The translations under genes were made by a program, and so were the position numbers. The notes beneath the pieces were generated by a model. The model saw only the letters and a list, made by a program, of their open reading frames with translations, searched no databases and was not told the origin of the DNA. Shown here in pieces: positions 16,206 through 24,874 of a stretch of 64,000 bases of DNA. Numbering within the stretch: position 1 is the first letter of the stretch; the number at the start of each line of letters is the position of its first letter. Source of the DNA: Chthoniobacteraceae bacterium (GTDB lineage: Bacteria; Verrucomicrobiota; Verrucomicrobiia; Chthoniobacterales; Chthoniobacteraceae); contig CANFTB010000010.1 in assembly GCA_947449735.1 (NCBI GenBank), forward strand, positions 36,259 through 100,258, written 5' to 3'.

Positions 16206-18455
16206 TCAACGCCTGCCTGCCTCGCCGGACTGGAGACGCCCTCGGGCCAGGCGGAAGCCGCTGCCGTAGCTCGCGAACGCTGGGGAGTAGTTGTCGCGAA
16301 GCGCGCACCGCGCGCGGTTCGCGCCGTCGTTCCAGTTGCCCCCGCGCAGGACACGGCTCGACTTCGGATCCTTCACATCAAAACCGTCGAGCATCCATTC
16401 GGCAACATTCCCGCCCAAATCATAAAACCCAAGGGCATTCGCCTTAAAAGAGCCCACAGGGGCGGTTCCCAAAATCCCGTCCACCCCGACTCTCTTCCTG
16501 TCGTCCTTCCCATCAGCCAAAATTGCATAGTTCCCGTCATCCCACTTCGGCGGATAATAATCCCCCCACGGATAGGTCGAGGTGCCCACCGCCGCCTCCC
16601 ACTCCGCGTTGGTTGGCAGACGCCATTCCTTCCCCGTCACCTTGCTCAACCACTCACACATCTTCACCGCCTGGTTCCAGCCTACCTTCACCACCGGATG
16701 CTCGTCCGTTTGTGTCCACGCATTCTCGGGCTGCTGCCAGTCGGGAAGACCTTCCGCCTTCAAATAGAGCTTCCATTCCCCCACGGTAAACTCCGTCTTG
16801 CTCAGCAGCACCTCGGTTCCCGGCACCGGCAGCAGCTCCGCTTCCAAGCGTTTCACTAGCTCGGGGATCACCGACAAATCCTTTTTCCGCTCCTTCCAGA
16901 AATCGCCCAGCCCCTTACCAAACGCCAACGCCTCCATCTGCCGCCCCGAGGCGTTCAGCCCCTCGTAAAGGGCCAGCTTCGCCTTCGCCTCCCCGTCCTT
17001 TGCCACCACTGCCAGCACCGCTTCCGTGAGTTGCAGGCCATCCTGCGCTCCCTCAGCTCCCCCCATGGACAGCGCACGCTCGTAGGCTTTCTTCGCATCT
17101 TCCAAACGCATCAGCACCTGCAGCGCGTTCCCGCGCACCACGTGGTTTGAGGCGGTGCCCCGGTCCAAATCCACCGCGTTCTCGGCCGCCTCCAGCGCCC
17201 CGTTGAAATCCCCGTCCTTCAACAATTCCTGCGCCCTCGCCGCAAACACCGGGGCACTCGCCGACAACCGCCGGATTGCCAGCGCCGCCCGTTGGCCGTC
17301 CACCACCACCTTGCCCAGCAGAAACAGCAACACCGCAGCCGATGCTGCAAGCGTGCGGTTTCTCGCCACCCAAAGCCGCGCCCGCCTCAACAGCCCGGCT
17401 GATTCCGCGCTCGTGGCAAACCCGTTCTGATAAGACTCGATGTCCTCCGCGAACAATTCCACACTTGCGTAACGCTTATCGCGGTCACGCGCCATGGCCT
17501 TGAGTGTGACCGCCTGCAGCGCAGGGGGCACTGCCATCGTCATCGGCTCGGGCCGCCCGCCGATCCCCTTGGCCATCCGCGTCGCAGTACCCATCGGACT
17601 GAGCACACCACTTTTGACGTTCCCCAGCACCTCGGCCAAGGTCGAACCGCCCACCGGCGGACGCAGCGTCAAAACTGCATACAGGATCCCAGCCAGACTG
17701 TAGATGTCGCTGCGCACGTCCAGTTCCGCCACCATCCCTTCCGCCTGTTCAGGAGACATATACTGCGGCGTCCCCATGACCTCGCCCTCCAGCGTCATTC
17801 CATAGTCGCCGGTGTTCTTCGCCGGCGAATTTCCGGTCGCTACGTCCTCCCCACCCCCCAGAACCTTCGCCAGCCCCCAGTCCATCACCAGCACCTCACC
17901 GTACTCGCCCACCATGATGTTCTCGGGCTTGAGGTCCCGGTGTAGTACACCCTTGGCGTGCGCAAAGGCCATGGCGTCACACACCTTCCGGAATATCGTC
18001 AGCAAGGCCGCGCGCGGGTATTCCCTTACCGCCGCCGCGTCGCCGTCACGGATTGCGTTGAGCACCGCCTGAAGCGTCCGCCCCTTCACCAGCTTCATCG
18101 AGTAAAAAGGACGTCCCTGCGAGTCCACTCCGATGGCGTGGATCGGCACGATGTTAGGATGCGCCAGATGCGCGAGCACCTTGGCCTCTTTCGAAAAGCG
18201 CGGATCCTCGCCTCCCTCGCTGATGCTGCTGACTTTCACCGCCACCTGCCTCTCCAATTGCGGGTCTTCGCCAAAATAAATTTGTCCCATCCCGCCCCGC
18301 GCGATCTCCTGCACCAAAGTCAGCTCTCCGGTGAGCGGCGCCTTGTTGGACGTCCCGCTGTCTGAGGGCTGTCTCTTTGAAGCGGCACCACCCCTGGTCG
18401 GCGTCCGCTGCGGAATCGTAACATCTGCTGAACTGCCGGAGACAACCGGCAGCAT
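16206..18455 (-). CDS. Serine/threonine kinase - FGE-like fusion protein lacking FHA domain
   Basis: A 749-residue paralogue of the protein at 12591-15230. Its first residues (MLPVVSGSSADVTIPQRTPT) align with about residue 100 of the other, so the FHA domain is missing; an in-frame TGA just upstream of ATG 18455 closes the frame. The kinase motifs are complete (IARGGMGQIYFGED, Lys74, HRDLKPEN near 172, DWG near 192, GTPQYMSPEQ). A membrane segment, a helical repeat region and an SUMF1-like domain follow. The latter keeps one cysteine (NRARCALRDN) at the place of the second active-site Cys of FGE but has Ala at the first. The kinase part is nearly identical to the paralogue at DNA level, the rest is diverged. 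Confidence 0.9.
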   Translation of the reverse strand: MLPVVSGSSADVTIPQRTPTRGGAASKRQPSDSGTSNKAPLTGELTLVQEIARGGMGQIYFGEDPQLERQVAVKVSSISEGGEDPRFSKEAKVLAHLAHPNIVPIHAIGVDSQGRPFYSMKLVKGRTLQAVLNAIRDGDAAAVREYPRAALLTIFRKVCDAMAFAHAKGVLHRDLKPENIMVGEYGEVLVMDWGLAKVLGGGEDVATGNSPAKNTGDYGMTLEGEVMGTPQYMSPEQAEGMVAELDVRSDIYSLAGILYAVLTLRPPVGGSTLAEVLGNVKSGVLSPMGTATRMAKGIGGRPEPMTMAVPPALQAVTLKAMARDRDKRYASVELFAEDIESYQNGFATSAESAGLLRRARLWVARNRTLAASAAVLLFLLGKVVVDGQRAALAIRRLSASAPVFAARAQELLKDGDFNGALEAAENAVDLDRGTASNHVVRGNALQVLMRLEDAKKAYERALSMGGAEGAQDGLQLTEAVLAVVAKDGEAKAKLALYEGLNASGRQMEALAFGKGLGDFWKERKKDLSVIPELVKRLEAELLPVPGTEVLLSKTEFTVGEWKLYLKAEGLPDWQQPENAWTQTDEHPVVKVGWNQAVKMCEWLSKVTGKEWRLPTNAEWEAAVGTSTYPWGDYYPPKWDDGNYAILADGKDDRKRVGVDGILGTAPVGSFKANALGFYDLGGNVAEWMLDGFDVKDPKSSRVLRGGNWNDGANRARCALRDNYSPAFASYGSGFRLARGRLQSGEAGRR

Positions 18456-18512
18456 GCCCCGGGCTCATTTTCGGGTCTTGAAACCGTCCGCAATTCTGCA
18501 CGTTATCCTCTA

Positions 18513-19277
18513 ATGGACATCCCCTCCCGTCTCAAATTCTTGTCTCTTGCCTTGCTTCTGCTCGCGCCGGGCGTCGTCCGCGCAGACACGCCGCCCCCCC
18601 AAGCCACGGCCACCGTTCCCAAAGAGTTTGCGCCCGTCGTCGACGACCCAAAGCTGCCCCGGGTCCTCCTGATTGGCGATTCGGTGTCGGTCGCCTACAC
18701 GCTCGACGTCCGCAAGAAACTCGCCGGAGTTGCCAACGTCCATCGTGTCCCCACCAACGGCGGTTCCACCCGCACCGCCCTCGGTTCCTACGGACTGGTC
18801 AGGTGGATCAGGCCCGGGGACAAATGGGACGTCATCCACTTCAACCACGGTCTCCACGACCTTTCCTACCGCTTTGACGACGATCGCGACAAAAACGACC
18901 AGGGTGAGTACGCCTCCGCCGCCAATGGCGGCCATCCAAACGTTCCTCCCGACAAATACGAACAGAACCTTCGCGTCATCATCGGCCAATTAAAACAGAC
19001 CGGCGCCAGACTCATTTTCGCCAGCACAACCCCGGTCCCCGAATCCGACGCGGCAAAGTACGTCAAAGACTCGGAAATCCCCTACAATGCGACGGCCAAA
19101 AAGGTCATGGAGGAGGAGGGCGTCGCGTGGAACGACATCTGGGCGCTTGTGAAACCCCAGCAGGACAAACTTCAAGGAAAGCGCGACGTCCATTTCCTGC
19201 CAACCGGTTCGGCCGTCATTGCCGAACAAGTCGCCAGTGCTATCACGCGCGAGCTGCCCAATGCCGGAGGAAAATAG
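18513..19277 (+). CDS. Secreted SGNH/GDSL hydrolase
   Basis: A 254-residue exported hydrolase: signal peptide to about residue 24 (ending VVRA), block I serine in LLIGDSVSVAY (Ser57), a block III-type Asn in FNHGLHDLS and the terminal catalytic pair in DVHFLPTGSAV. This is the flavodoxin-like SGNH fold used by esterases, lipases and carbohydrate deacetylases. The substrate is unknown; in PVC bacteria such proteins are commonly polysaccharide esterases. It is 57 bases from the divergent kinase gene and is followed by a second, distantly related SGNH hydrolase on the same strand. Confidence 0.85.
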   Translation: MDIPSRLKFLSLALLLLAPGVVRADTPPPQATATVPKEFAPVVDDPKLPRVLLIGDSVSVAYTLDVRKKLAGVANVHRVPTNGGSTRTALGSYGLVRWIRPGDKWDVIHFNHGLHDLSYRFDDDRDKNDQGEYASAANGGHPNVPPDKYEQNLRVIIGQLKQTGARLIFASTTPVPESDAAKYVKDSEIPYNATAKKVMEEEGVAWNDIWALVKPQQDKLQGKRDVHFLPTGSAVIAEQVASAITRELPNAGGK

Positions 19278-19356
19278 CGCGCGCCGCTCGCTTCAAAAAA
19301 CGTTCTCCGGAAAACGCTCCGAACTCAACAGCCTACTGATGGGAGACATCACCCCC

Positions 19357-20217
19357 ATGCGCTTTGCCCTCTCCCTCTTACTTGCCCCGCCTTTGTTTGC
19401 TGTAGATTATCCACACCGCCCCGCGGATCCTCAACGGGAAGGCTGGCCCCTCACTCCTGAGGAACGCTCCTACGTGGTAGACAAGCCCGAGCATGAGCGC
19501 CGCCCAGGGCGTGAAATAAACAGACACCTCCCGCAATTCTGGCCGGCCGTCCCCACTGCAGGACACTGGGGAGGCACTAGTTGGCTGGACACGCACGCAA
19601 AGCTCGTAGCGCATGTGCAGGCCAACGCAGGCCCGGTAGACGTGCTTCTCGTCGGCGATTCCATCACCCAACAATGGGGTGGTCCGCTAGACAAGGGAGT
19701 GCTCAACGCCGCGTGGCTGGCTCACTTTCCAGAGGCCAAAACCGTCAATATCGGGATCGGCGGAGACAAAACTCAAAATGTGCTCTGGAGACTGGAGCAT
19801 GGTGCCGTCGCGGGACTCGACCCTCGGACAATCGTCCTGATGATCGGTAACAATAACATGTTTTTCACCGCTGAAACAGGCGTCGCCGCCGCAGCTCTGG
19901 GCGTCAAAACCTGCCTTGCCAAACTCCGCGAGACTTTCCCTGATGCGAACGTTGTCGTCGCCAAGATTCTCCCCTGCCACGCCCCTAAAAACCGCTTTTA
20001 CGAAGACATCCTCCGCACCAACGCCGAGATCGATGCCCTCGCTCTTGATTCCGATCCGAAAGTCCGGCTTCTCGACATGACAGAAGATTTCCTGAACGCC
20101 GACGGCACCCTGAAACAGGCCCTGTTCAAGCCGGATCACATCCACCTCTCCCCGGAGGGGTACGCGGTGTACGCCCGCAGGCTGGCCCCTTTGCTGCGGG
20201 CCATCCTCCGGCGCTAA
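19357..20217 (+). CDS. Secreted SGNH hydrolase, PAF-acetylhydrolase-like
   Basis: A 286-residue protein. Start chosen at ATG 19357 (MRFALSLLLAPPLFA, a short signal peptide) with GGGAG about 11 bases upstream; ATG 19339 is an alternative. All four SGNH blocks are visible: VLLVGDSITQQW, NIGIGGDKTQNVLW, LMIGNNNMF and DHIHLSPEGY. This matches the PAF acetylhydrolase-like subgroup often attached to polysaccharide esterase functions. It follows another SGNH gene by 80 bases and is probably cotranscribed. Sequence similarity between the two is limited to the motifs, so they are not a recent duplication. Confidence 0.85.
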   Translation: MRFALSLLLAPPLFAVDYPHRPADPQREGWPLTPEERSYVVDKPEHERRPGREINRHLPQFWPAVPTAGHWGGTSWLDTHAKLVAHVQANAGPVDVLLVGDSITQQWGGPLDKGVLNAAWLAHFPEAKTVNIGIGGDKTQNVLWRLEHGAVAGLDPRTIVLMIGNNNMFFTAETGVAAAALGVKTCLAKLRETFPDANVVVAKILPCHAPKNRFYEDILRTNAEIDALALDSDPKVRLLDMTEDFLNADGTLKQALFKPDHIHLSPEGYAVYARRLAPLLRAILRR

Positions 20218-20270
20218 AAGCACCTCCGATCTCCAATCCTTGAACCTCCGCCATTCACAGGCGTGGTGGA

Positions 20271-21875
20271 TCAAGCCTGTTCCGCAACAGCAGCGAGATG
20301 CGCCCGCCAGTCCACCGAGAATGCAGGCAGAACCCCTTCGTGCTTTGTTGGAACTCCCTTTTCAGCAACCAAAAACCAACCGGTCACCTCTTCGTTCGTC
20401 AGCGGCCCGAGCAAAATCTCGCCAGCCCCCGCACCGTCACAGTAACGCGAGGTCTTGTTCACCGTGTCTCCAATCACGGTATATTCCAGACGCTCCTCCG
20501 CCCCGATGAAACCGTGCAGCACCTGGCCGGTATGCACCCCCACCCCCAGTTCGCAAAACGGCAGGCCCGCAGCCTTCCGCCGCTCGTTCACAATCTCCAT
20601 CCGGCGCTGCATCTCAATCGCGGCATGCACCGCCTTCAATGCATGCTGCGGGTCCGCCTCCGGACTTCCGAACACCGCCAGAATCGCGTCCCCGATGAAC
20701 TTGTCGATCGTACCGTCATGCCGGAAAATCTCCTCCCCCAGCACGTGGAAATAGTCGTTCAACATGTCCACCACCACCTGGGTGTCCAACGACGCACTGG
20801 TCCGCGTGAACCCTCGCAAATCCGAGAGCAGAATCGTCACCTCGGACTTTTCCCCGCCCGGCTGGAGTTTGCCCTCGCGGGACTTGGTCAGCAAACGGCT
20901 GCGCAGCTTGGGCGAGAAGTTTGCGAGCAGGTTTTGCAGCGTCCGGTTGTTCTGCTGGATGTCGTTTTGGAGCAACTGGTTCGCCACGGCGGACGCCGCG
21001 TAATGCGCCACGGAGATCAAAAACTGGAGGTCCTCCTGCGTGAACGCCGCGCGGCGGTTCGGGTTGTCCAGGAACAACACTCCCACCGTCTCGCCGTCCC
21101 AAACCAAGGGCGCATACATCCCAGTGCGGATACGGATCGCCGCCATGCTCGCAGACACATTCGCATGGTCGCCGTCGTCGTCTCCCCAGATGAAACCCTT
21201 CTGCTCCACGGCCACGCGGCGGATCAGGGTCTTGCTGATCGGCGGCGATTCGTGGGGCACGCTCGCGCGTAGGCTCAGCTTGCCGTCATACGGATCCTTC
21301 ACCAGCAACGCCCCGCGCACAGCTCCAGGAGTCAGCTCGATCACCCGGTCCACGATGAGCCGGTACAGCTTCTTCAAGTCCGTCTCGGCAGCAAACTGAA
21401 GAGGCAGCTCGTAGAGCATTTCCAGACGATGCTGCGTCTGGTCATTCATCTTCCCCAGCGGCACCGGCGCGCGGACGTCCCCGCTGAGCGCCAAGTTCAC
21501 ATGCACCTCCCCTTCGCTATCTAGAAAGCGCGTCTCGGGTTTTTCAGCAGGCGCCTCCGCCGGCGACTGCAACGGGCGCCTCTTGGAGTGAATCACCACC
21601 GCCAGATGCCCCAGCATGATCTGCACCGGCAATTCAAAGATGCTCGTCTCCGCAACCTGCATCTCGTTTACAAAGGTTCCCGCGCTGCTCCCCAAATCCT
21701 GCACCTCCACCGCTTCGTCCGAAACCTGCAACTGCACATGGCGCCGGGACACCCCGATCGAAGGCAGTACAATGTCACAGCTCGATTCGCGCCCTAGAAC
21801 GTAGGTGCCTGCAGGACGGCTCTCCTCCATGTGGACACCGTCCTCGCTGTGAATCGTAAAAGAGATCAGATCCAT
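20271..21875 (-). CDS. FHA-GAF class III adenylate cyclase
   Basis: A 534-residue cytoplasmic signalling protein. Residues 1-97 form an FHA domain (GRESSCDIVLPSIGVSRRHV, then SSAGTFVNE). A GAF domain follows (about 150-310; KLYRLIVDRVIEL, MYAPLVWDGETVGVLFLDN), then a short helical linker and a class III nucleotide cyclase (about 345-520). Cyclase signatures include LLSDLRGFTR with the first metal Asp, FIGDAILAVFGSP with the second, and YTVIGDTVNKTSRY. The product is probably cAMP; the specificity pair was not resolved. It joins phosphopeptide recognition and ligand sensing to second-messenger output, and lies near two Ser/Thr kinases, one with its own FHA domain, that could supply phosphothreonine. 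Confidence 0.9.
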   Translation of the reverse strand: MDLISFTIHSEDGVHMEESRPAGTYVLGRESSCDIVLPSIGVSRRHVQLQVSDEAVEVQDLGSSAGTFVNEMQVAETSIFELPVQIMLGHLAVVIHSKRRPLQSPAEAPAEKPETRFLDSEGEVHVNLALSGDVRAPVPLGKMNDQTQHRLEMLYELPLQFAAETDLKKLYRLIVDRVIELTPGAVRGALLVKDPYDGKLSLRASVPHESPPISKTLIRRVAVEQKGFIWGDDDGDHANVSASMAAIRIRTGMYAPLVWDGETVGVLFLDNPNRRAAFTQEDLQFLISVAHYAASAVANQLLQNDIQQNNRTLQNLLANFSPKLRSRLLTKSREGKLQPGGEKSEVTILLSDLRGFTRTSASLDTQVVVDMLNDYFHVLGEEIFRHDGTIDKFIGDAILAVFGSPEADPQHALKAVHAAIEMQRRMEIVNERRKAAGLPFCELGVGVHTGQVLHGFIGAEERLEYTVIGDTVNKTSRYCDGAGAGEILLGPLTNEEVTGWFLVAEKGVPTKHEGVLPAFSVDWRAHLAAVAEQA

Positions 21876-22007
21876 GCTGGCGAAAAATCATGCTGAAGCT
21901 AACCACACTTCATCAAATCAAGCGGGGGCCCGCAATACCCGAAACAGTCACAGCCTCCTTCCCCCCTCGCGTGCCTTACCACTGCGAGCCGCCGCCCCGC
22001 ATTGCCC

Positions 22008-23183
22008 TCACTGCATCAGCCGCGTGACGGTCCAGTACACCCCCGTCACCCCGATCGCCACCGACCCAGGCACCGTCACCCAGCGGCGGTAAACGCCTGC
22101 GTCCTTCACCCAGCCCGTCAGGACCAGCGCTATCGAGATCACCGCTATCTGGCCGGCCTCCACGCCCAGATTGAAACCGACCAGCGCCGCCAGAAGAGAC
22201 CCCTTCGGAATCGTCAAATCTCCCAAGGCGCTCGCAAAACCGAGCCCGTGGACCAGCCCGAACCCGAACACCACCGCCACGCGCTTCCACGAGTACTGCG
22301 GTTTCCAGATATTTTCGAAAGCCACGAACGCGATCGTCGCTGCGATCAGAGGCTCCACCACCCGGGAGGGCGCGCTAAACACCCCCACCGTCACCAGCGC
22401 CAGCGTCACCGAATGCGCCACCGTAAACGCACTCACCTGGAGCAGCAGCGGACGCCACGCACGCCCCAGCAAAAACACCCCCAGCACAAACAAAATGTGG
22501 TCCAGCCCCTCCGGAATCACATGCCCGAACCCCTGTTTTCCAAAACTCCACACCGTGCTGGCGATGTGCCCCTGCCCCCCCTCCGCGGGAACGCTTCCCG
22601 GCGTGGGGCCGCTGGGAACCGCGCCAGAAAGCTGGGTCAGATCCAGTGTGAAACTCTTCTCGTCCGGGAAAAGCACCGCCACTCTGGGGTGAGGCATTCC
22701 GTTAATCTCATTTTCAAAAACCACGGAAAGCTTGTTGGACGAGGTCGAGCGCACGCTCCACCCAGTCACCCCCGCGGGAATCTGCGTGCTCCACCGGCCC
22801 GAAATGACCACGACAGACTCGTCGTTCTCCAGCGGGCGCCCCGCCTCCCCTCCGAATTCGAAAACAAACTCCGGCTGCACCCGTCCCACAGGTTCCAAGA
22901 AAAACTCCACATTCCTCTTCAGGAGTTCGGCCGCCTTTCGAAGAAGCTCACCCTTTCTCGCTTCCGTCAGATTCTGATAAACGATCCGGGTCATGGAGGT
23001 CGCCGTCGTCGGATCCTCGTCAAAACACCGAGGATTCACGTCCACCCGGATCGAGGCGCCGCCCCCCGACTGGAAGCTCCCGTGAACGGGAATGTCCGGA
23101 ATCGGGTGGGCCGAAGCGACCTGCAGCGCAAAAACGAGGCTGAAAAGGCACAAAAGTCGCCTCAGGGGGGTGTAGGGGTTCAC
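22008..23183 (-). CDS. HupE/UreJ family membrane protein
   Basis: A 391-residue protein from GTG 23183. Residues 1-25 form a signal peptide, about 170 residues of exported beta-rich domain follow, and the C-terminal half has about six or seven transmembrane helices. The conserved HVIPEGLDHILFVLGVFLLG and FGLVHGLGFASAL segments are the HupE/UreJ_2 signature. Relatives are proposed nickel/cobalt permeases, but the extended extracytoplasmic form is widespread without a proven substrate. The gene is alone between the cyclase and a small exported protein; no nickel enzyme is encoded nearby. Confidence 0.85.
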   Translation of the reverse strand: MNPYTPLRRLLCLFSLVFALQVASAHPIPDIPVHGSFQSGGGASIRVDVNPRCFDEDPTTATSMTRIVYQNLTEARKGELLRKAAELLKRNVEFFLEPVGRVQPEFVFEFGGEAGRPLENDESVVVISGRWSTQIPAGVTGWSVRSTSSNKLSVVFENEINGMPHPRVAVLFPDEKSFTLDLTQLSGAVPSGPTPGSVPAEGGQGHIASTVWSFGKQGFGHVIPEGLDHILFVLGVFLLGRAWRPLLLQVSAFTVAHSVTLALVTVGVFSAPSRVVEPLIAATIAFVAFENIWKPQYSWKRVAVVFGFGLVHGLGFASALGDLTIPKGSLLAALVGFNLGVEAGQIAVISIALVLTGWVKDAGVYRRWVTVPGSVAIGVTGVYWTVTRLMQ

Positions 23184-23293
23184 GCGATGCAGCTAGACCA
23201 GAATTTTGGCTTGATTCAATCCAGATTTCATTCGAAGTGGTCGTGTTCGATGGGTTCCATCCCTCGGACTCAACCCCATAACAAGCAAACAAC

Positions 23294-23557
23294 ATGAAGA
23301 AATTCCTCACCATCGCCGCCGTTCTCGCACTTGGCACCGCCGCTCAGGCCGGTTGCGGAAAAATCGAAACCACCGAAGGCACCCTGAAGTCCTTCAATGC
23401 CGAGTCCAAGACCCTCGAAGTTCAGGGCAAGGACAAGGTGGCCTCCATCAAGCTGACCCCCGAAACCAAGGGCGCCGACCTCGTTGCCGGCCTCGTTGGC
23501 AAGACCGTCAAAGTCGACGCCACCCACGGCAAGGCGACTGTGGTTGCCGCCAAGTAA
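23294..23557 (+). CDS. Small exported protein of unknown function
   Basis: An 87-residue protein with signal peptide MKKFLTIAAVLALGTAAQAG and a compact beta-rich mature part (ETTEGTLKSFNAESKTLEVQ, then GLVGKTVKVDATHGKATVVA) that looks like an OB- or SH3-like barrel. Family unknown to me. It is well spaced from its divergent neighbour, ends right before a strong intrinsic terminator and looks like a single-gene, well-expressed unit. Confidence 0.75.
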   Translation: MKKFLTIAAVLALGTAAQAGCGKIETTEGTLKSFNAESKTLEVQGKDKVASIKLTPETKGADLVAGLVGKTVKVDATHGKATVVAAK

Positions 23558-23580
23558 TTCTTTCAATTACAGACTCCCTC

Positions 23581-23613
23581 AAAAGAGCCCGGTTTTCGCC
23601 GGGCTCTTTTTTT
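23581..23613 (+). terminator. Rho-independent terminator
   Basis: Perfect stem AAAGAGCCCGG/CCGGGCTCTTT around a TTTTCG loop, followed by a run of T. It lies 24 bases after the stop of the small exported protein and would stop its transcript. Confidence 0.92.
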
Positions 23614-23792
23614 GTTTCAAAAGGCGGAAGTTCAAGTCCGAGAAAACGTTTTCATAAAGAATTTCCCATCGATTCTCCGAACGACCCGCAAATACACGAG
23701 CTCATCTTTCGGCTTAAAAGGACAGACCAGCCCGGGTTCAGCACTGTGAGCCTCTGCTTTTACAATCGTTTAACCACTGCTAGAGAGGAACC

Positions 23793-24215
23793 ATGAAACG
23801 TCTGGTTCTGTTCGCAGCGGCATGCATCCTTCAATCCTGCGCCACCTCCTCTGAAATTAAAAAGACGGCGTTTGGTGGCCTCTGGATCGCCCCAGAATCC
23901 GAGGCCAATTCTTTCGAACTCGACCTCACCCAAACCGGCACCCAAGTGCAAGGCTACCATGCCGCGTTGGTCAATGGCAGCGGCCAGATCGAAGTCGCGT
24001 TGCCCTCCGACGGCGACCCTCCCTCAATCAGCGGAGCCACCACGGACGCTTCAACCGCGAAGGTTCACTTTAAACTGCGCCGGGGAAAGGGGGCCGGTGA
24101 AGCGCTGCTCGTGCGCAAATGGGATAAGCTCATTTGGACCATTACTCAGTCTGAGGGAGAACCGTTGCTGCCGCAGACGTGCATCCTGAAGCGCCAGGCA
24201 AACACGCCGCACTAA
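23793..24215 (+). CDS. Lipoprotein of unknown function
   Basis: A 140-residue protein with a lipoprotein signal (MKRLVLFAAACILQSCATSS; Cys16 after LQS) and a good ribosome-binding site (GAGAGGAA) five bases upstream of ATG 23793. The mature domain is beta-rich: FGGLWIAPESEANSFELDLT, QVQGYHAALVNGSGQIEVAL and a Lys/Arg-rich turn before ALLVRKWDKLIWTI. It resembles small lipoproteins that test for excess binding, but I do not recognise a named family. It stands alone after the terminator at 23.6 kb. Confidence 0.75.
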   Translation: MKRLVLFAAACILQSCATSSEIKKTAFGGLWIAPESEANSFELDLTQTGTQVQGYHAALVNGSGQIEVALPSDGDPPSISGATTDASTAKVHFKLRRGKGAGEALLVRKWDKLIWTITQSEGEPLLPQTCILKRQANTPH

Positions 24216-24874
24216 GTGTTCCGCCGGCAACCCGCCTGGCGGTCAATAGCCCTGCCGGGCCTCCGCCTGAGCCGCTGAAAAGCAGGCGCCCACGGATGAG
24301 CCAGCCACAGGTTCGGGCGGCCTCAGCAGGAGTTCCTCAGGAAAAACAAGAGCGGGCTGGATCTTTTTTAAGACTTTTCGTCCTCACGCTCCGTAGCGGG
24401 GTGTGTAGGTAACGCACCATTGAGTGGCGCCCGGGAGAAAAAGGGGCAAAAAGGGGGGGGGGAGAAGAAAAAGGAGCCTTAAAACAGGCTTTGAACCGGT
24501 TGAAAGGCAGGAGTCCCTGGCTTCGCTGAGGCTTTGAGAAATTTGGAGGGAAGTCGGGGCTGCAGGCAGGATTGGCGGGGTGAGCGGGGCGGCTGCGCTG
24601 AGCGGGCGAAAAGCTCTTCAACGCGCTGTTGACCCGCCTAAGCCTGCCTGCAGCCTTGCCCGGCTTCTCCGGCATCTCGGGCTTCCACGCGATTCTCCCG
24701 GCAGCGACCGCCAAAGATGCGTTTCCTACGGAGCCACCGCGTATGACCACAAACCTCAAAATGCAAACCACTGTCCCCAGCCGGCAAGAGGCCACAACTG
24801 GGAACAAGCCGCCGGGCGCAACCGCGAGCCGACAAGGAGGCGCGACCGAAAGCGTACAAACCATCACCACGCGA
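24216..24874. other. 659-base gene-free region with unusual sequence composition
   Basis: No supported gene. It contains a run of ten G within a purine-rich tract (about 24437-24477), an 18-base quasi-palindrome around AACCGGTT (24489-24506) and a large inverted repeat (24546-24672). An open frame continues upstream from the large malectin gene to 24629, but this part has no export signal and overlaps the inverted repeat. The minus-strand open frame 24337-25005 has no protein features. Confidence 0.6.
24546..24672. repeat. Large inverted repeat (cruciform-forming)
   Basis: A perfect 13-base core GGCTGCAGGCAGG (24558-24570) pairs with CCTGCCTGCAGCC (24643-24655). Pairing extends imperfectly outward (GAAGTCGG with CCGGCTTC, GGAG with CTCC) and inward (GGCGGGGT with ACCCGCC), giving arms of about 25 bases around a 60-70 base centre. 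No T-run follows, so it is not a normal terminator. Confidence 0.75.
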
